This document shows positions 8,155 to 15,646 of a stretch of DNA of 64,000 nucleotides, in pieces. The stretch is taken from assembly GCF_026684035.1 (NCBI RefSeq), contig NZ_CP113361.1, positions 682,001-746,000 on the forward strand, given 5' to 3'. A program made the translations under genes and the position numbers. This DNA is from Methanogenium organophilum (GTDB lineage Archaea > Halobacteriota > Methanomicrobia > Methanomicrobiales > Methanomicrobiaceae). The notes below the pieces were generated by a model. The model did not search any database, was not told where the DNA came from, and worked only from the letters and a program-made list of their open reading frames with translations. Numbering within the stretch: position 1 is the first letter of the stretch; each line of letters begins with the position of its first letter.

Positions 8155-10019
8155 CGAGAGTAAAACGATATCTCGAACTGGTCTCTCTGAATGAGGCCCT
8201 TGAAAAGACACTCACATCATTCCCGTACATCCCCGGAGTAGAGGATGTTCCCCTCTCCGCAGCTGCGGGCAGAGTAACCGCAACCCCGGTATTCACACGA
8301 CAGTCTGTCCCACCAGTGCATCTCTCGGCGATGGACGGGATAGCAGTGAAAAGCCGGGATACAACCGGGGCCAGTGAACAGCGCCCGGTGACCCTGCAGG
8401 ATTCCCTGCGAGTCAATACCGGCAATGTGGTCTCCTCAGAGTATGATGCAGTCATCATGATTGAGGATGTTGAGGAAACAGATAACGGCCACTACACTAT
8501 CCGCAAGGCCGCCGCTCCCTGGCAGCACATCCGGCCGGTGGGAGAAGACATCGGCGAATCCGAGATGATTGTCCCTTCATCCCACCGCATCCGTCCCCAC
8601 GAGATCGGTGCCCTCGCTGCCTACGGAGTGACGACTGTCCCTGTGCGGAGTGTGCGGGCAGGACTCATTGCAACCGGTAGTGAACTGGTACCCGTTGGTA
8701 CGAGACCCGAAGCAGGCCAGGTCATTGAGAGCAATATGCAGATGGCATCCGCATGTCTCCGGGATTTCGGGGCCACACCCACCTATTATGGCATTGTACC
8801 GGATGAACCGGACAAAATCCGTAAAGCCGTCATCCGGGCGACAGAGGAGAATGATATGGTCATCATCTCCGCAGGCTCCTCCAAGGGGACCCGTGATTTT
8901 ACGGCATCCATTATCGAAGAACTGGGAGAGGTGTTCATCCACGGGGTTGCCATCAAACCGGCACGTCCGGTAATAATCGGTACCATCGACGGCAAACCTG
9001 TCATCGGCACCCCCGGATACCCACTTGCCGCATATACCATCATCCGCGAAATCATCGGTCCGATGATGCACGCATACGGCCTGCAGCCGGCGGTGCCAGA
9101 GACCATTCCCGTCGTCCTCTCCACACGGCTGGACTCGGCAGGAGGCACGGACGAATTTGTTTTGCTCTCGGCAGGCAGGGTCAGCAACCGGTGGGTGGCT
9201 GTCCCCCAGTCCCGCGGTGCAGGCGTGCAGATGAGTGCGGTTCGTGCAAATGCCTATATGAAGATTCCCGCACGTAAAGAGGGTGTTATGGCGGGCGAGG
9301 AAGTGCAGGCGACCCTGATGGCCCCGCGGTCCGTTGTAGCGGAATCACTTCTCATCACCGGCAGCCATGACCCATGTATCGATTATCTCGGCGACATGCT
9401 CCGGAAACATGCAGTCACTATCCACCCCACCCACACCGGCAGCATGGGAGGCGTCCTCTCTCTGAAAAAGGACACCTGTCATGCAGCACCGATGCACCTT
9501 CTCGCTGAGGATGGCACCTACAATACTCACTACCTGGAGAAGTACCTGCCTGACATCCCACTCACCATCATCTGTGGGGCAGAACGCGAACAGGGCATCA
9601 TCGCACCCGAGCCGGTCACCTTTGACGACCTTCCCGATAAACGGATCATCAACCGACAGAAGGGCTCCGGGACACGAATCCTCTTTGACCATCTCCTGAA
9701 AGAGAAGGGCATAGACCCCGCGGGCATTACCGGATATGAGCGGGAAGCAACTACCCATCTTGCCGTAGCCCTTGCCGTCCGGTCCGGCGAGGTGGAAGCA
9801 GGCATCGGAGTTTACAGTGCGGCAAAGGCACTTGGTCTTTCATTCACCCCTATCGGAACAGAACGCTACGAACTGGTGACACGGACATCGACCTATGAAG
9901 ACATGCCGGAAGTCAGAAAACTCTTCGATACCGTAGCTTCAGATGCGTTCAAAGAGATACTCCACCGTCTTGGCGGATACCGTACAGAAGAAACAGGGAT
10001 AATCAGAAGAATACCCTGA
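8148..10019 (+). CDS. MoeA fused to a periplasmic-binding-protein-like (LysR substrate) domain
   Basis: A 623-residue two-part protein. Residues 1-400 are MoeA-like, with VHLSAMDGIAV near residue 53 and the pterin-site motif ISAGSSKGTRDF near residue 245. Residues 400-623 are a PBP-like domain of the type found in molybdate and LysR-type binding proteins (start LLITGSHDPCIDYLGDML, later KGSGTRILFDHLLKEKGI). The GTG start at 8148 overlaps the end of moeA and has a strong ribosome binding site (GAGGTGATC) just upstream. The fusion suggests sensing or delivering the oxyanion to the insertion enzyme. Which of the two MoeA proteins handles W and which Mo is unknown. Confidence 0.9.
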   Translation: MVTRVKRYLELVSLNEALEKTLTSFPYIPGVEDVPLSAAAGRVTATPVFTRQSVPPVHLSAMDGIAVKSRDTTGASEQRPVTLQDSLRVNTGNVVSSEYDAVIMIEDVEETDNGHYTIRKAAAPWQHIRPVGEDIGESEMIVPSSHRIRPHEIGALAAYGVTTVPVRSVRAGLIATGSELVPVGTRPEAGQVIESNMQMASACLRDFGATPTYYGIVPDEPDKIRKAVIRATEENDMVIISAGSSKGTRDFTASIIEELGEVFIHGVAIKPARPVIIGTIDGKPVIGTPGYPLAAYTIIREIIGPMMHAYGLQPAVPETIPVVLSTRLDSAGGTDEFVLLSAGRVSNRWVAVPQSRGAGVQMSAVRANAYMKIPARKEGVMAGEEVQATLMAPRSVVAESLLITGSHDPCIDYLGDMLRKHAVTIHPTHTGSMGGVLSLKKDTCHAAPMHLLAEDGTYNTHYLEKYLPDIPLTIICGAEREQGIIAPEPVTFDDLPDKRIINRQKGSGTRILFDHLLKEKGIDPAGITGYEREATTHLAVALAVRSGEVEAGIGVYSAAKALGLSFTPIGTERYELVTRTSTYEDMPEVRKLFDTVASDAFKEILHRLGGYRTEETGIIRRIP

Positions 10020-10023
10020 TACC

Positions 10024-10050
10024 AATTTTTTGAAATTCGGTAAAAAAATT
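10024..10050. terminator. Probable bidirectional terminator
   Basis: AATTTTTT at 10024-10031 is complementary to AAAAAATT at 10043-10050, giving an eight-pair A/T stem with a ten-base loop. It sits between two convergent genes, so each strand ends in a T-run. It would serve the moeA operon on one side and the 131-residue protein on the other. Confidence 0.5.
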
Positions 10051-10444
10051 ATTCTGCAGGAAGAACTTTCTTCCACCAGATAACCTGTCCGTCCTCAACT
10101 TTGAGCACTTTCAGGTAGTTGATCATGACATCAGCAGGCACATTGGAAACATCCGCACCGGTTGGCACAAAGAGTGTCAATGGTTCAAGTAACACTCCTG
10201 CGGCATTGGCTCCCTCGTACTGCTGCTGTAGCTGTTCTGCCTTCGCTGCTGAGACAGCAGCTTCCATGCTGACCTCCACAGGATAGCGTGCAGTCTTACC
10301 GAAACGCTTCCTCGAGACAACGTATGCAAAGGATGCACCGCCGCACTCTGGCTGCCTTTCAATATTCCATCCCTCACCCGGTGAGAACATCTTTCTCAGG
10401 TCACGGGTAACATATGAATTCATTACATCTTTGGAATCGCCCAT
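10049..10444 (-). CDS. Conserved hypothetical protein, 131 residues
   Basis: Not recognised. It is soluble, without signal peptide or membrane segments, and has one cysteine (in PECGGASFAYVV near residue 34). The middle (residues 55-80) is Ala/Gln/Glu-rich and probably helical; the end has VIWWKKVLPAE. It stands alone between the moeA operon and ftr. Codon usage looks like its neighbours, so it is probably a genuine gene; restriction to methanogens is my impression only. The start at 10444 (MGDSKDVM) is the first Met; a second at residue 8 is possible. Confidence 0.75.
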   Translation of the reverse strand: MGDSKDVMNSYVTRDLRKMFSPGEGWNIERQPECGGASFAYVVSRKRFGKTARYPVEVSMEAAVSAAKAEQLQQQYEGANAAGVLLEPLTLFVPTGADVSNVPADVMINYLKVLKVEDGQVIWWKKVLPAE

Positions 10445-10704
10445 GTTCCAATCTCCTCTATGCTATGAGATTTCATCTTACAAAATTTAAACTTATCTCA
10501 TTTGTTGGACAGCCAATTTTCCCAAATAAAGGACATAAACACCATTTTTTACATAATTATGAGATATTTCGTAAGATACATGCTCTCGGCCACACTCATG
10601 TCACCTACCCCACCTCCCTGCATTCTGTCACAGTGAACAGCGAAAAAGAAAGCTTATAGTAAGTAGATGCACCAAATATTGGATTAGTATCGAGAGGTTT
10701 AATA
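10445..10704. promoter_or_regulatory. Divergent promoter region; ftr TATA box and ribosome binding site
   Basis: A+T-rich spacer between two divergent genes. For ftr, a TATA-like GCTTATAG at about 10652-10659 predicts a start near 10683. A GAGAGGT at 10692-10698 lies six bases before the ATG and is the ribosome binding site. Nothing else recognisable. Confidence 0.5.
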
Positions 10705-11586
10705 ATGGAATTAAACGGCGTTTTTATCGAAGATGAGTATGCAGAGGCATTCCCCAACTGGGCATGCCGTGTCATTATCACCGCAATCAATGAGAAATGG
10801 GCAGTTAACGCAGCAACCGAGGCAACCGGCTTTGCCACATCAGCAATCGGATGCCCCTGTGAAGCAGGAATCGAGCGTATTCTCTCCCCTGAAGAAACCC
10901 CGGACGGACGCCCCGGCGTTGCCATCATGATCTTTGCCGGCGGCAAGAAGAAGGTAAAAGAGCAGGTCGTTGAGCGCCTTGCAGAGTGTGTTCTTACCTC
11001 ACCAACCGCAGCAGTCTTTGACGGCATGCCTGACGCAGAAGAGCGCATCGATGTCAAACTCCACTTCTTCGGTGACAAGTTCGAGCACAAGGTGGAAGTC
11101 GGCGGACGCCAGTGCTGGGCCATCCCCATCATGAACGGCGAATACATCGGTGAGGAAGAGTTCGGTATTGTGAAGGGTATCGCAGGCGGCAACTTCTTCA
11201 TCATGGGAGAGTCCGTCGAGGCAGCACTCGAGGCATCCGAAAAGGCAATTGAGGCAATCAAAACCGTGCCAGGTTCCATCACCTCTTTCCCTGTTGTCGC
11301 ATCCGGTTCAAAGGTCGGTTCAAACGCATACAAGTTCATGCCTGCAACCACCAACGAAAAGTACTGCCCAACCATCCGTGACCAGGTGGAAGACACCAAG
11401 GTTCCCGAGGGCGTTGCATGCATCTATGAAATTGTGATTGACGGCGTCGACGAAGAAGCCATCAAGGCAGCCACCAAGGCAGGCGTTGAGGCTGCTGTCA
11501 CCGTGCCCGGCATCAAACAGATCACATCCGGAAACTTTGGCGGCAACCTTGGCCCGTACAAGTTCCAGCTCTCAGAAATTCTTTAA
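10705..11586 (+). CDS. ftr: Formylmethanofuran:tetrahydromethanopterin formyltransferase
   Basis: A 293-residue Ftr that moves the formyl group from formylmethanofuran to tetrahydromethanopterin, the second step of CO2 reduction to methane. The sequence is full length and matches the family throughout: MELNGVFIEDEYAEAFPNWA at the start, ATSAIGCPCEAGIER near residue 48, and SGNFGGNLGPYKFQL at the end. The protein is acidic (many Glu/Asp), as is common for Ftr. It is monocistronic, with its own promoter and a T-rich stretch after the stop. Confidence 0.98.
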   Translation: MELNGVFIEDEYAEAFPNWACRVIITAINEKWAVNAATEATGFATSAIGCPCEAGIERILSPEETPDGRPGVAIMIFAGGKKKVKEQVVERLAECVLTSPTAAVFDGMPDAEERIDVKLHFFGDKFEHKVEVGGRQCWAIPIMNGEYIGEEEFGIVKGIAGGNFFIMGESVEAALEASEKAIEAIKTVPGSITSFPVVASGSKVGSNAYKFMPATTNEKYCPTIRDQVEDTKVPEGVACIYEIVIDGVDEEAIKAATKAGVEAAVTVPGIKQITSGNFGGNLGPYKFQLSEIL

Positions 11587-11587
11587 C

Positions 11588-11603
11588 CCCACTTTTTTCT
11601 CTG
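11588..11603 (+). terminator. T-rich terminator after ftr
   Basis: A run of pyrimidines with six consecutive T just after the ftr stop codon, as at many archaeal 3' ends. No strong stem-loop. Confidence 0.35.
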
Positions 11604-11618
11604 GTGCACTGCGCATTG

Positions 11619-11663
11619 CTTAAATACCTTTGTTGCCGATAATTCTGTTAACGAAAATTTCGG
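11619..11663 (+). promoter_or_regulatory. Promoter and ribosome binding site of the coenzyme B operon
   Basis: A TATA-like CTTAAATA at 11619-11626 predicts transcription from about 11650. A GGTG at 11660-11663 lies 12 bases before the ATG at 11676. This is the only clear promoter ahead of the nine overlapping genes ending with aksF. Confidence 0.5.
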
Positions 11664-11675
11664 TGACAAACACAT

Positions 11676-12632
11676 ATGATAGTATACACCCCTGACGAAA
11701 TACAGAAACGATTCGGGCGCCTCTTTTCCCAACGCCTGCTGGTAATGGTAGATGAAGATGCAGGACGGGCAGAGATTCTTGAAGAGTGCCGGTGCCGTGG
11801 GTCAATCGAATGGGACGTGATGAACCGGAAACGTGCCGGAGGGGCTGTCACCGGCATCACCGTCGAGGGTACATCGATGACCATGCAGGCAAAAATCGGA
11901 CACTATCCCGCCCGTTTTGGCCCGGCAGATCAGGAACTCGGCGGTCAGGCACTCGAAGGTGTAGAGATCCAGGGTGACGAGGTAATTACATCATGGGCGG
12001 GTATCGCCGGTGCCGGTGTGGGCGTTGCCGCATGCCTCCCGCAGGCGCCTGGTGTCATCCGGACAGAATACGAATCTGAAGATGACCTGAAGATCGGCGG
12101 GGCACGCCTCAGCAGGTCACGGATTGTCACCCCCCGCTATGAGAAGGTCACGATAGGCATCGACGACACCGATACCAAAGAAGAAGGGGCCACATGGGTG
12201 CTTGCCAGCCAGTGCGCCGAGGCATGCACAATTGAGGGAGCAGAATACCTGAATATGCGCCTCATCCAGCTGAACCCGAAGGTCCCGAACAAGACGACAA
12301 ACTGTGTGGGCTCTGCCCTGAATTTCGCCGTGCGGCCGGATAAAATTGATGAACTGCTGACGTACGTGCGTGACTTTATTCAGGAGAATGCCGTAAGCAC
12401 AGACACCGGCATCGCGGTATACCGTGGTATCGGCCTCCCGGAGGTATCACCCTATATGACAAAAGTGAAGACCGAGGTCTTAAACCAGCAGGAATGTGAG
12501 AACGAGGCGGCACGGCTTGGCATCACCTATATCGACACCTGTGCGGGCAAGGGCAGAATCGGGGCACTCGGCGCAGTGCTCTGGGCAAATGAAGGCATTG
12601 AAGCAGCCGGGTTATATGGCGAACATCTCTGA
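11676..12632 (+). CDS. Methanogenesis marker 11-like protein with TiaS-type DDTDT motif (copy 1)
   Basis: A 318-residue protein paralogous to the next gene. Both share a GAGVGVAAC...PGVIR block (here near residue 112) and then IGIDDTDTKEEGATW near residue 165. The latter resembles the ATP/kinase motif of TiaS, the tRNA(Ile2) agmatinylcytidine synthetase (IGIDDTDS..G.CTT), so nucleotide binding is likely. Further shared motifs are TNCVGSALNFA and TDTGIAVYRG. The C-terminal anticodon-binding parts of TiaS are absent, so a tRNA role is not implied. First gene of the operon. I believe the pair belongs to the methanogen-only marker 11 group; which copy is the orthologue is uncertain. Confidence 0.75.
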   Translation: MIVYTPDEIQKRFGRLFSQRLLVMVDEDAGRAEILEECRCRGSIEWDVMNRKRAGGAVTGITVEGTSMTMQAKIGHYPARFGPADQELGGQALEGVEIQGDEVITSWAGIAGAGVGVAACLPQAPGVIRTEYESEDDLKIGGARLSRSRIVTPRYEKVTIGIDDTDTKEEGATWVLASQCAEACTIEGAEYLNMRLIQLNPKVPNKTTNCVGSALNFAVRPDKIDELLTYVRDFIQENAVSTDTGIAVYRGIGLPEVSPYMTKVKTEVLNQQECENEAARLGITYIDTCAGKGRIGALGAVLWANEGIEAAGLYGEHL

Positions 12633-13506
12633 CCCCTACTCTATCCGGTATCCGGAGATCTGCGCAGTCGCAGATGAGAACGGTACTACAGTCGAACTCA
12701 TCGAAGAGTTTGCCTGCACCGGCGGGGCGATGTGGGCCGGGCACAATTACCAAAAAAGTCCTCTCGTGCAGTCCGTCCGGGTAGTCGGGAACACCCAGCG
12801 CTTCCTGCTCTCGGCAGGGGAGGAAGACCTTCCGCTGGAAGGATCCTATTTCCCGGCAGGGATTGCCGCAGTAGAAGTCACCGATAATGAGATAGGCATC
12901 ACCTACCGGGGTGTGGGCGGCGGGGGTGTAGGAGCCACTGTCTGTCGTGCCGAGGCGGCGGGGGTAATACGCTCAAAGAGCGACCCCTGCGGCGGCGGAC
13001 GCGAGGCAGGGGCCCAGATATGGCTTCCCCGGCGCGAACGGGTAATTATCGGTGTGGATGACACCGATACCCCCGAAGAAGGGGCTACCTGGACGCTCGC
13101 GCACAACATCGCAGAGGCGGTGGAAACCCCGGAAACACGCTACATCTCCCACACCATCGTGCAGCTCTTTCCAGTACCCTACCGGACAAAAAACTGTGTG
13201 GGCGTAGCATGTGAATTTGCAACCTCAGAACCCGAAATGCTGGTACATGCATATGAGGAACTGCTCCGGGAATACACCCTTTCGGATGAGACCGGCATGG
13301 CGGTCTTCCGCGGCTTTTCCCCGGCACCTCTCATGAACTATGGGTGGAAGGTAAAGCGCGGCGAGGTCACAAAGAGCGATCTCAACGAAATTCGTGAGCA
13401 CATTGAAATCCGCATGGAAGGGCGGGGGATCATCGGTGCTGCAGCGGCCATCCCGTTTGCAACCCGGTACAAAGAGGCGCTGTCCATATGCACTGGGGAG
13501 ACCTGA
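12616..13506 (+). CDS. Methanogenesis marker protein 11 family, TiaS-type DDTDT motif (copy 2)
   Basis: A 296-residue paralogue of the preceding protein. Corresponding blocks are GGGGVGATVCRAEAAGVIR near residue 102, IIGVDDTDTPEEGATW near residue 143, TKNCVGVACEFA and SDETGMAVFRG. A cysteine in EEFACTGGAMWAGHNY near residue 32 and a Gly-rich stretch (PCGGGREAGA) are specific to this copy. The ATG at 12616 overlaps the previous gene by 17 bases; an in-frame ATG at 12589 is possible. The shared motif suggests ATP use. The substrate is unknown; being in the aks operon suggests coenzyme B or a linked cofactor. Confidence 0.78.
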   Translation: MANISDPYSIRYPEICAVADENGTTVELIEEFACTGGAMWAGHNYQKSPLVQSVRVVGNTQRFLLSAGEEDLPLEGSYFPAGIAAVEVTDNEIGITYRGVGGGGVGATVCRAEAAGVIRSKSDPCGGGREAGAQIWLPRRERVIIGVDDTDTPEEGATWTLAHNIAEAVETPETRYISHTIVQLFPVPYRTKNCVGVACEFATSEPEMLVHAYEELLREYTLSDETGMAVFRGFSPAPLMNYGWKVKRGEVTKSDLNEIREHIEIRMEGRGIIGAAAAIPFATRYKEALSICTGET

Positions 13507-14453
13507 AAGCCCGGATTCTTGCGTACGGCACCGTGCGCCTCGCAGGTACCTATCGGTTCCATCCGGAACAATCGAGTGCCGGACCGGGAGCGGGGGGCGG
13601 TGGTTCAGTCTTTTTTGCCACCTCCCATGGCCGTATCCGCCTTCCCCTCGATGACCATTCTCTTCTCACACTGAACGCCGATGCAGACGGCAGTGCACAC
13701 CTTACCGGCCCTGATATCGATGTGTATGGTTGCATTGAAGAGGCCGTTTATCACTGCCCCCGGCAGGCATTCATCACCCTTTCCGAAGGGTGTATCTTCT
13801 CCTGCCGCTACTGTGCAGTCCCCACCATCGCGAAGCGCATCAAGAGTGTGGAGGAGGTCACCACCATGATTGAACGTGTGATAGGTGACATTGACGCGAT
13901 TTCACTTACCAGCGGGGTGCTGGATTCTGTTGAAGAAGACGAGGCACGGGCCGTTGCCATGGTGCGTGCAGTAGCACCCTTCGGCGTCCCGGTGGGTGTC
14001 TCCATCTATCCCCTGCCCGGCACCCCCCAACGGCTTAAAGATGCCGGCGCCTGTGAGGTGAAGTTCAATATCGAGGCGGCGACAGAGGACCTCTTCCGGG
14101 AAATGTGTCCTGACCTTGACTATGAGGATACCTGGACCATACTGGAAGAATCGGTCTCCGTGTTCGGGAGAAACCGGGTATTCTCCAATGTGATCCTTGG
14201 TCTGGGGGAGACGGACGCTGAGATGGAGGCATGTATCCACCGTCTGGTGGGCATCGGCGTGATTCCGGTGATCCGACCTCTCACACCCTCCCCCAATCTA
14301 CCGGGACTTCCCCGTCCGACGGCGGACCGCATCCTCCGGATGACCGTGTTTGCAGGAGAAGAACTGAGAAAAGCAGGCCTTAACCACACACAGGCTCAGA
14401 CGATGTGTACCCTATGTGGCGGATGTGACCTTGTGGCCGGGAGGGATGTATGA
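13488..14453 (+). CDS. Radical SAM protein of the coenzyme B operon
   Basis: A 321-residue radical SAM enzyme. The cluster motif is CIFSCRYC (CX3CX2C) near residues 101-108. The barrel continues with SLTSGVLDSVEEDEA, FNIEAATEDLFREMCPDLDY and SNVILGLGETDAEME, which recall the biotin-synthase/lipoate-synthase-like group. An N-terminal domain of about 90 residues precedes it, and the end carries CTLCGGCD, a possible second cluster or metal site. It overlaps both neighbours (19 bases and ATGA). The reaction is unknown. It is not the Mmp10 methyltransferase, which has a different architecture. Sulfur or carbon chemistry on a coenzyme B precursor is a guess from context. Confidence 0.85.
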   Translation: MHWGDLKARILAYGTVRLAGTYRFHPEQSSAGPGAGGGGSVFFATSHGRIRLPLDDHSLLTLNADADGSAHLTGPDIDVYGCIEEAVYHCPRQAFITLSEGCIFSCRYCAVPTIAKRIKSVEEVTTMIERVIGDIDAISLTSGVLDSVEEDEARAVAMVRAVAPFGVPVGVSIYPLPGTPQRLKDAGACEVKFNIEAATEDLFREMCPDLDYEDTWTILEESVSVFGRNRVFSNVILGLGETDAEMEACIHRLVGIGVIPVIRPLTPSPNLPGLPRPTADRILRMTVFAGEELRKAGLNHTQAQTMCTLCGGCDLVAGRDV

Positions 14454-15646
14454 CTGCTCCTGCGCCGCATGAGAACACCGGTGAAGGTTGTCTCGCTGCT
14501 GCACTCCGGACAGCAGCAGACTGCTTCTACACGGTGCCGGGATATCCCGTAACCACACTGGGAGAGGCATGTGGTGCGGTCAACACCATAAACGAAAAGG
14601 TGGCGCTCGAGTATGCACTCGGCGATGCCGTCTCCGGGCGGCGTGCCTGTGTCATCCTGAAAAATGTCGGCCTGAATGCCTGCATGGACCCCCTGATGAA
14701 TGTCGCCGTTCAGGGCCTCTCCGCAGGCGCGGTCATCGTTGTCGGGGATGACACCGAGGTGAAAGGTTCTCAGAATGCACAGGACTCCCGCTGTATCGGG
14801 AGATATGCAGAGGTGCCGCTATTCTCCCCGGAGGCAGATGACCTCACCACGGTGGCAGAGGCGGCATTCCAGGCATCAGAACACTTCTCCCGCATCGCAA
14901 TGGTGCGGGTGACACCGGCAGTCCTTGCAACAGCGGCGGAGGGGACGCCACCGGCACGGACGGACCATAAGGGAACCATCGCTGATTCATCACTGACCAT
15001 GCGGGGACGGGCTGAGGCAGCAGAGATGCGGCAGAGGGCAATGGTGCGATGGGCACAGGAGCAACCCGTCCCCGCCCTCGTATACCCGCCGCACCAGGGC
15101 CGGGTGCCGTCCTGTTCAACAGTCTCCCCGCCGGCAGGTGACCCGGAGACGATGCATTCACGCGGATTCGCCCGCACCTTCTGCAGGGAGTGTCCGTATA
15201 TTCCCCTTCTTGAGGTGATGCAGGAAAAGAACCTCCATCCCGTCCTCGATATCGGCTGCGGCCTCCTTGCCAAAAATCCCCCGTGGGAGGTCGGCATCAC
15301 GGGATACGGGCTGGGATCCTCTCCGGCGGTGGCAGCTACGAGCACCGGCGTGGCACTGATAGGCGACTATGCACTGATGCACTCGGGACTGAGTGCCCTT
15401 GCGGACATCCGGGAGAAGGGGCTCCCGGTTCTTGTTGTGATTGTAGAAAACGGCGTCCTGGGGATGACCGGAAAACAGGCGGCACCGGATATCCTGCCCT
15501 ATATAAATTGGGCATCGCCGGTCATTGTAACCGCCGTGGATACCGATGCCATCCGGGCCGCACTGGTGCCCGAAGACCGGCTGAAATGCGTAATTATCCG
15601 GGGCACCTGCCCTGATGGAGAAGACCATGAAACCGTGGAATGTTGA
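14450..15646 (+). CDS. TPP-dependent enzyme, IorA-like without ferredoxin domain; candidate 2-oxosuberate decarboxylase
   Basis: A 398-residue protein resembling indolepyruvate ferredoxin oxidoreductase alpha subunit but about 200 residues shorter. The pyrimidine-binding half has NEKVALEYALGDAVSGRRA, KNVGLNACMDPLMN and SSQN-like GSQNAQDSR (about residues 48-110). The TPP half has CRECPYIPLLEVM, GDYALMHSGLSALADI and ENGVLGMTGKQ (about residues 245-345), the GD...EN diphosphate motif. The C-terminal two-cluster domain that makes IorA a redox enzyme is missing, so non-oxidative decarboxylation is more likely. Directly upstream of aksA (20-base overlap), it is well placed to convert 2-oxosuberate to 7-oxoheptanoate for coenzyme B. 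That role is inference. Confidence 0.82.
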   Translation: MTAPAPHENTGEGCLAAALRTAADCFYTVPGYPVTTLGEACGAVNTINEKVALEYALGDAVSGRRACVILKNVGLNACMDPLMNVAVQGLSAGAVIVVGDDTEVKGSQNAQDSRCIGRYAEVPLFSPEADDLTTVAEAAFQASEHFSRIAMVRVTPAVLATAAEGTPPARTDHKGTIADSSLTMRGRAEAAEMRQRAMVRWAQEQPVPALVYPPHQGRVPSCSTVSPPAGDPETMHSRGFARTFCRECPYIPLLEVMQEKNLHPVLDIGCGLLAKNPPWEVGITGYGLGSSPAVAATSTGVALIGDYALMHSGLSALADIREKGLPVLVVIVENGVLGMTGKQAAPDILPYINWASPVIVTAVDTDAIRAALVPEDRLKCVIIRGTCPDGEDHETVEC

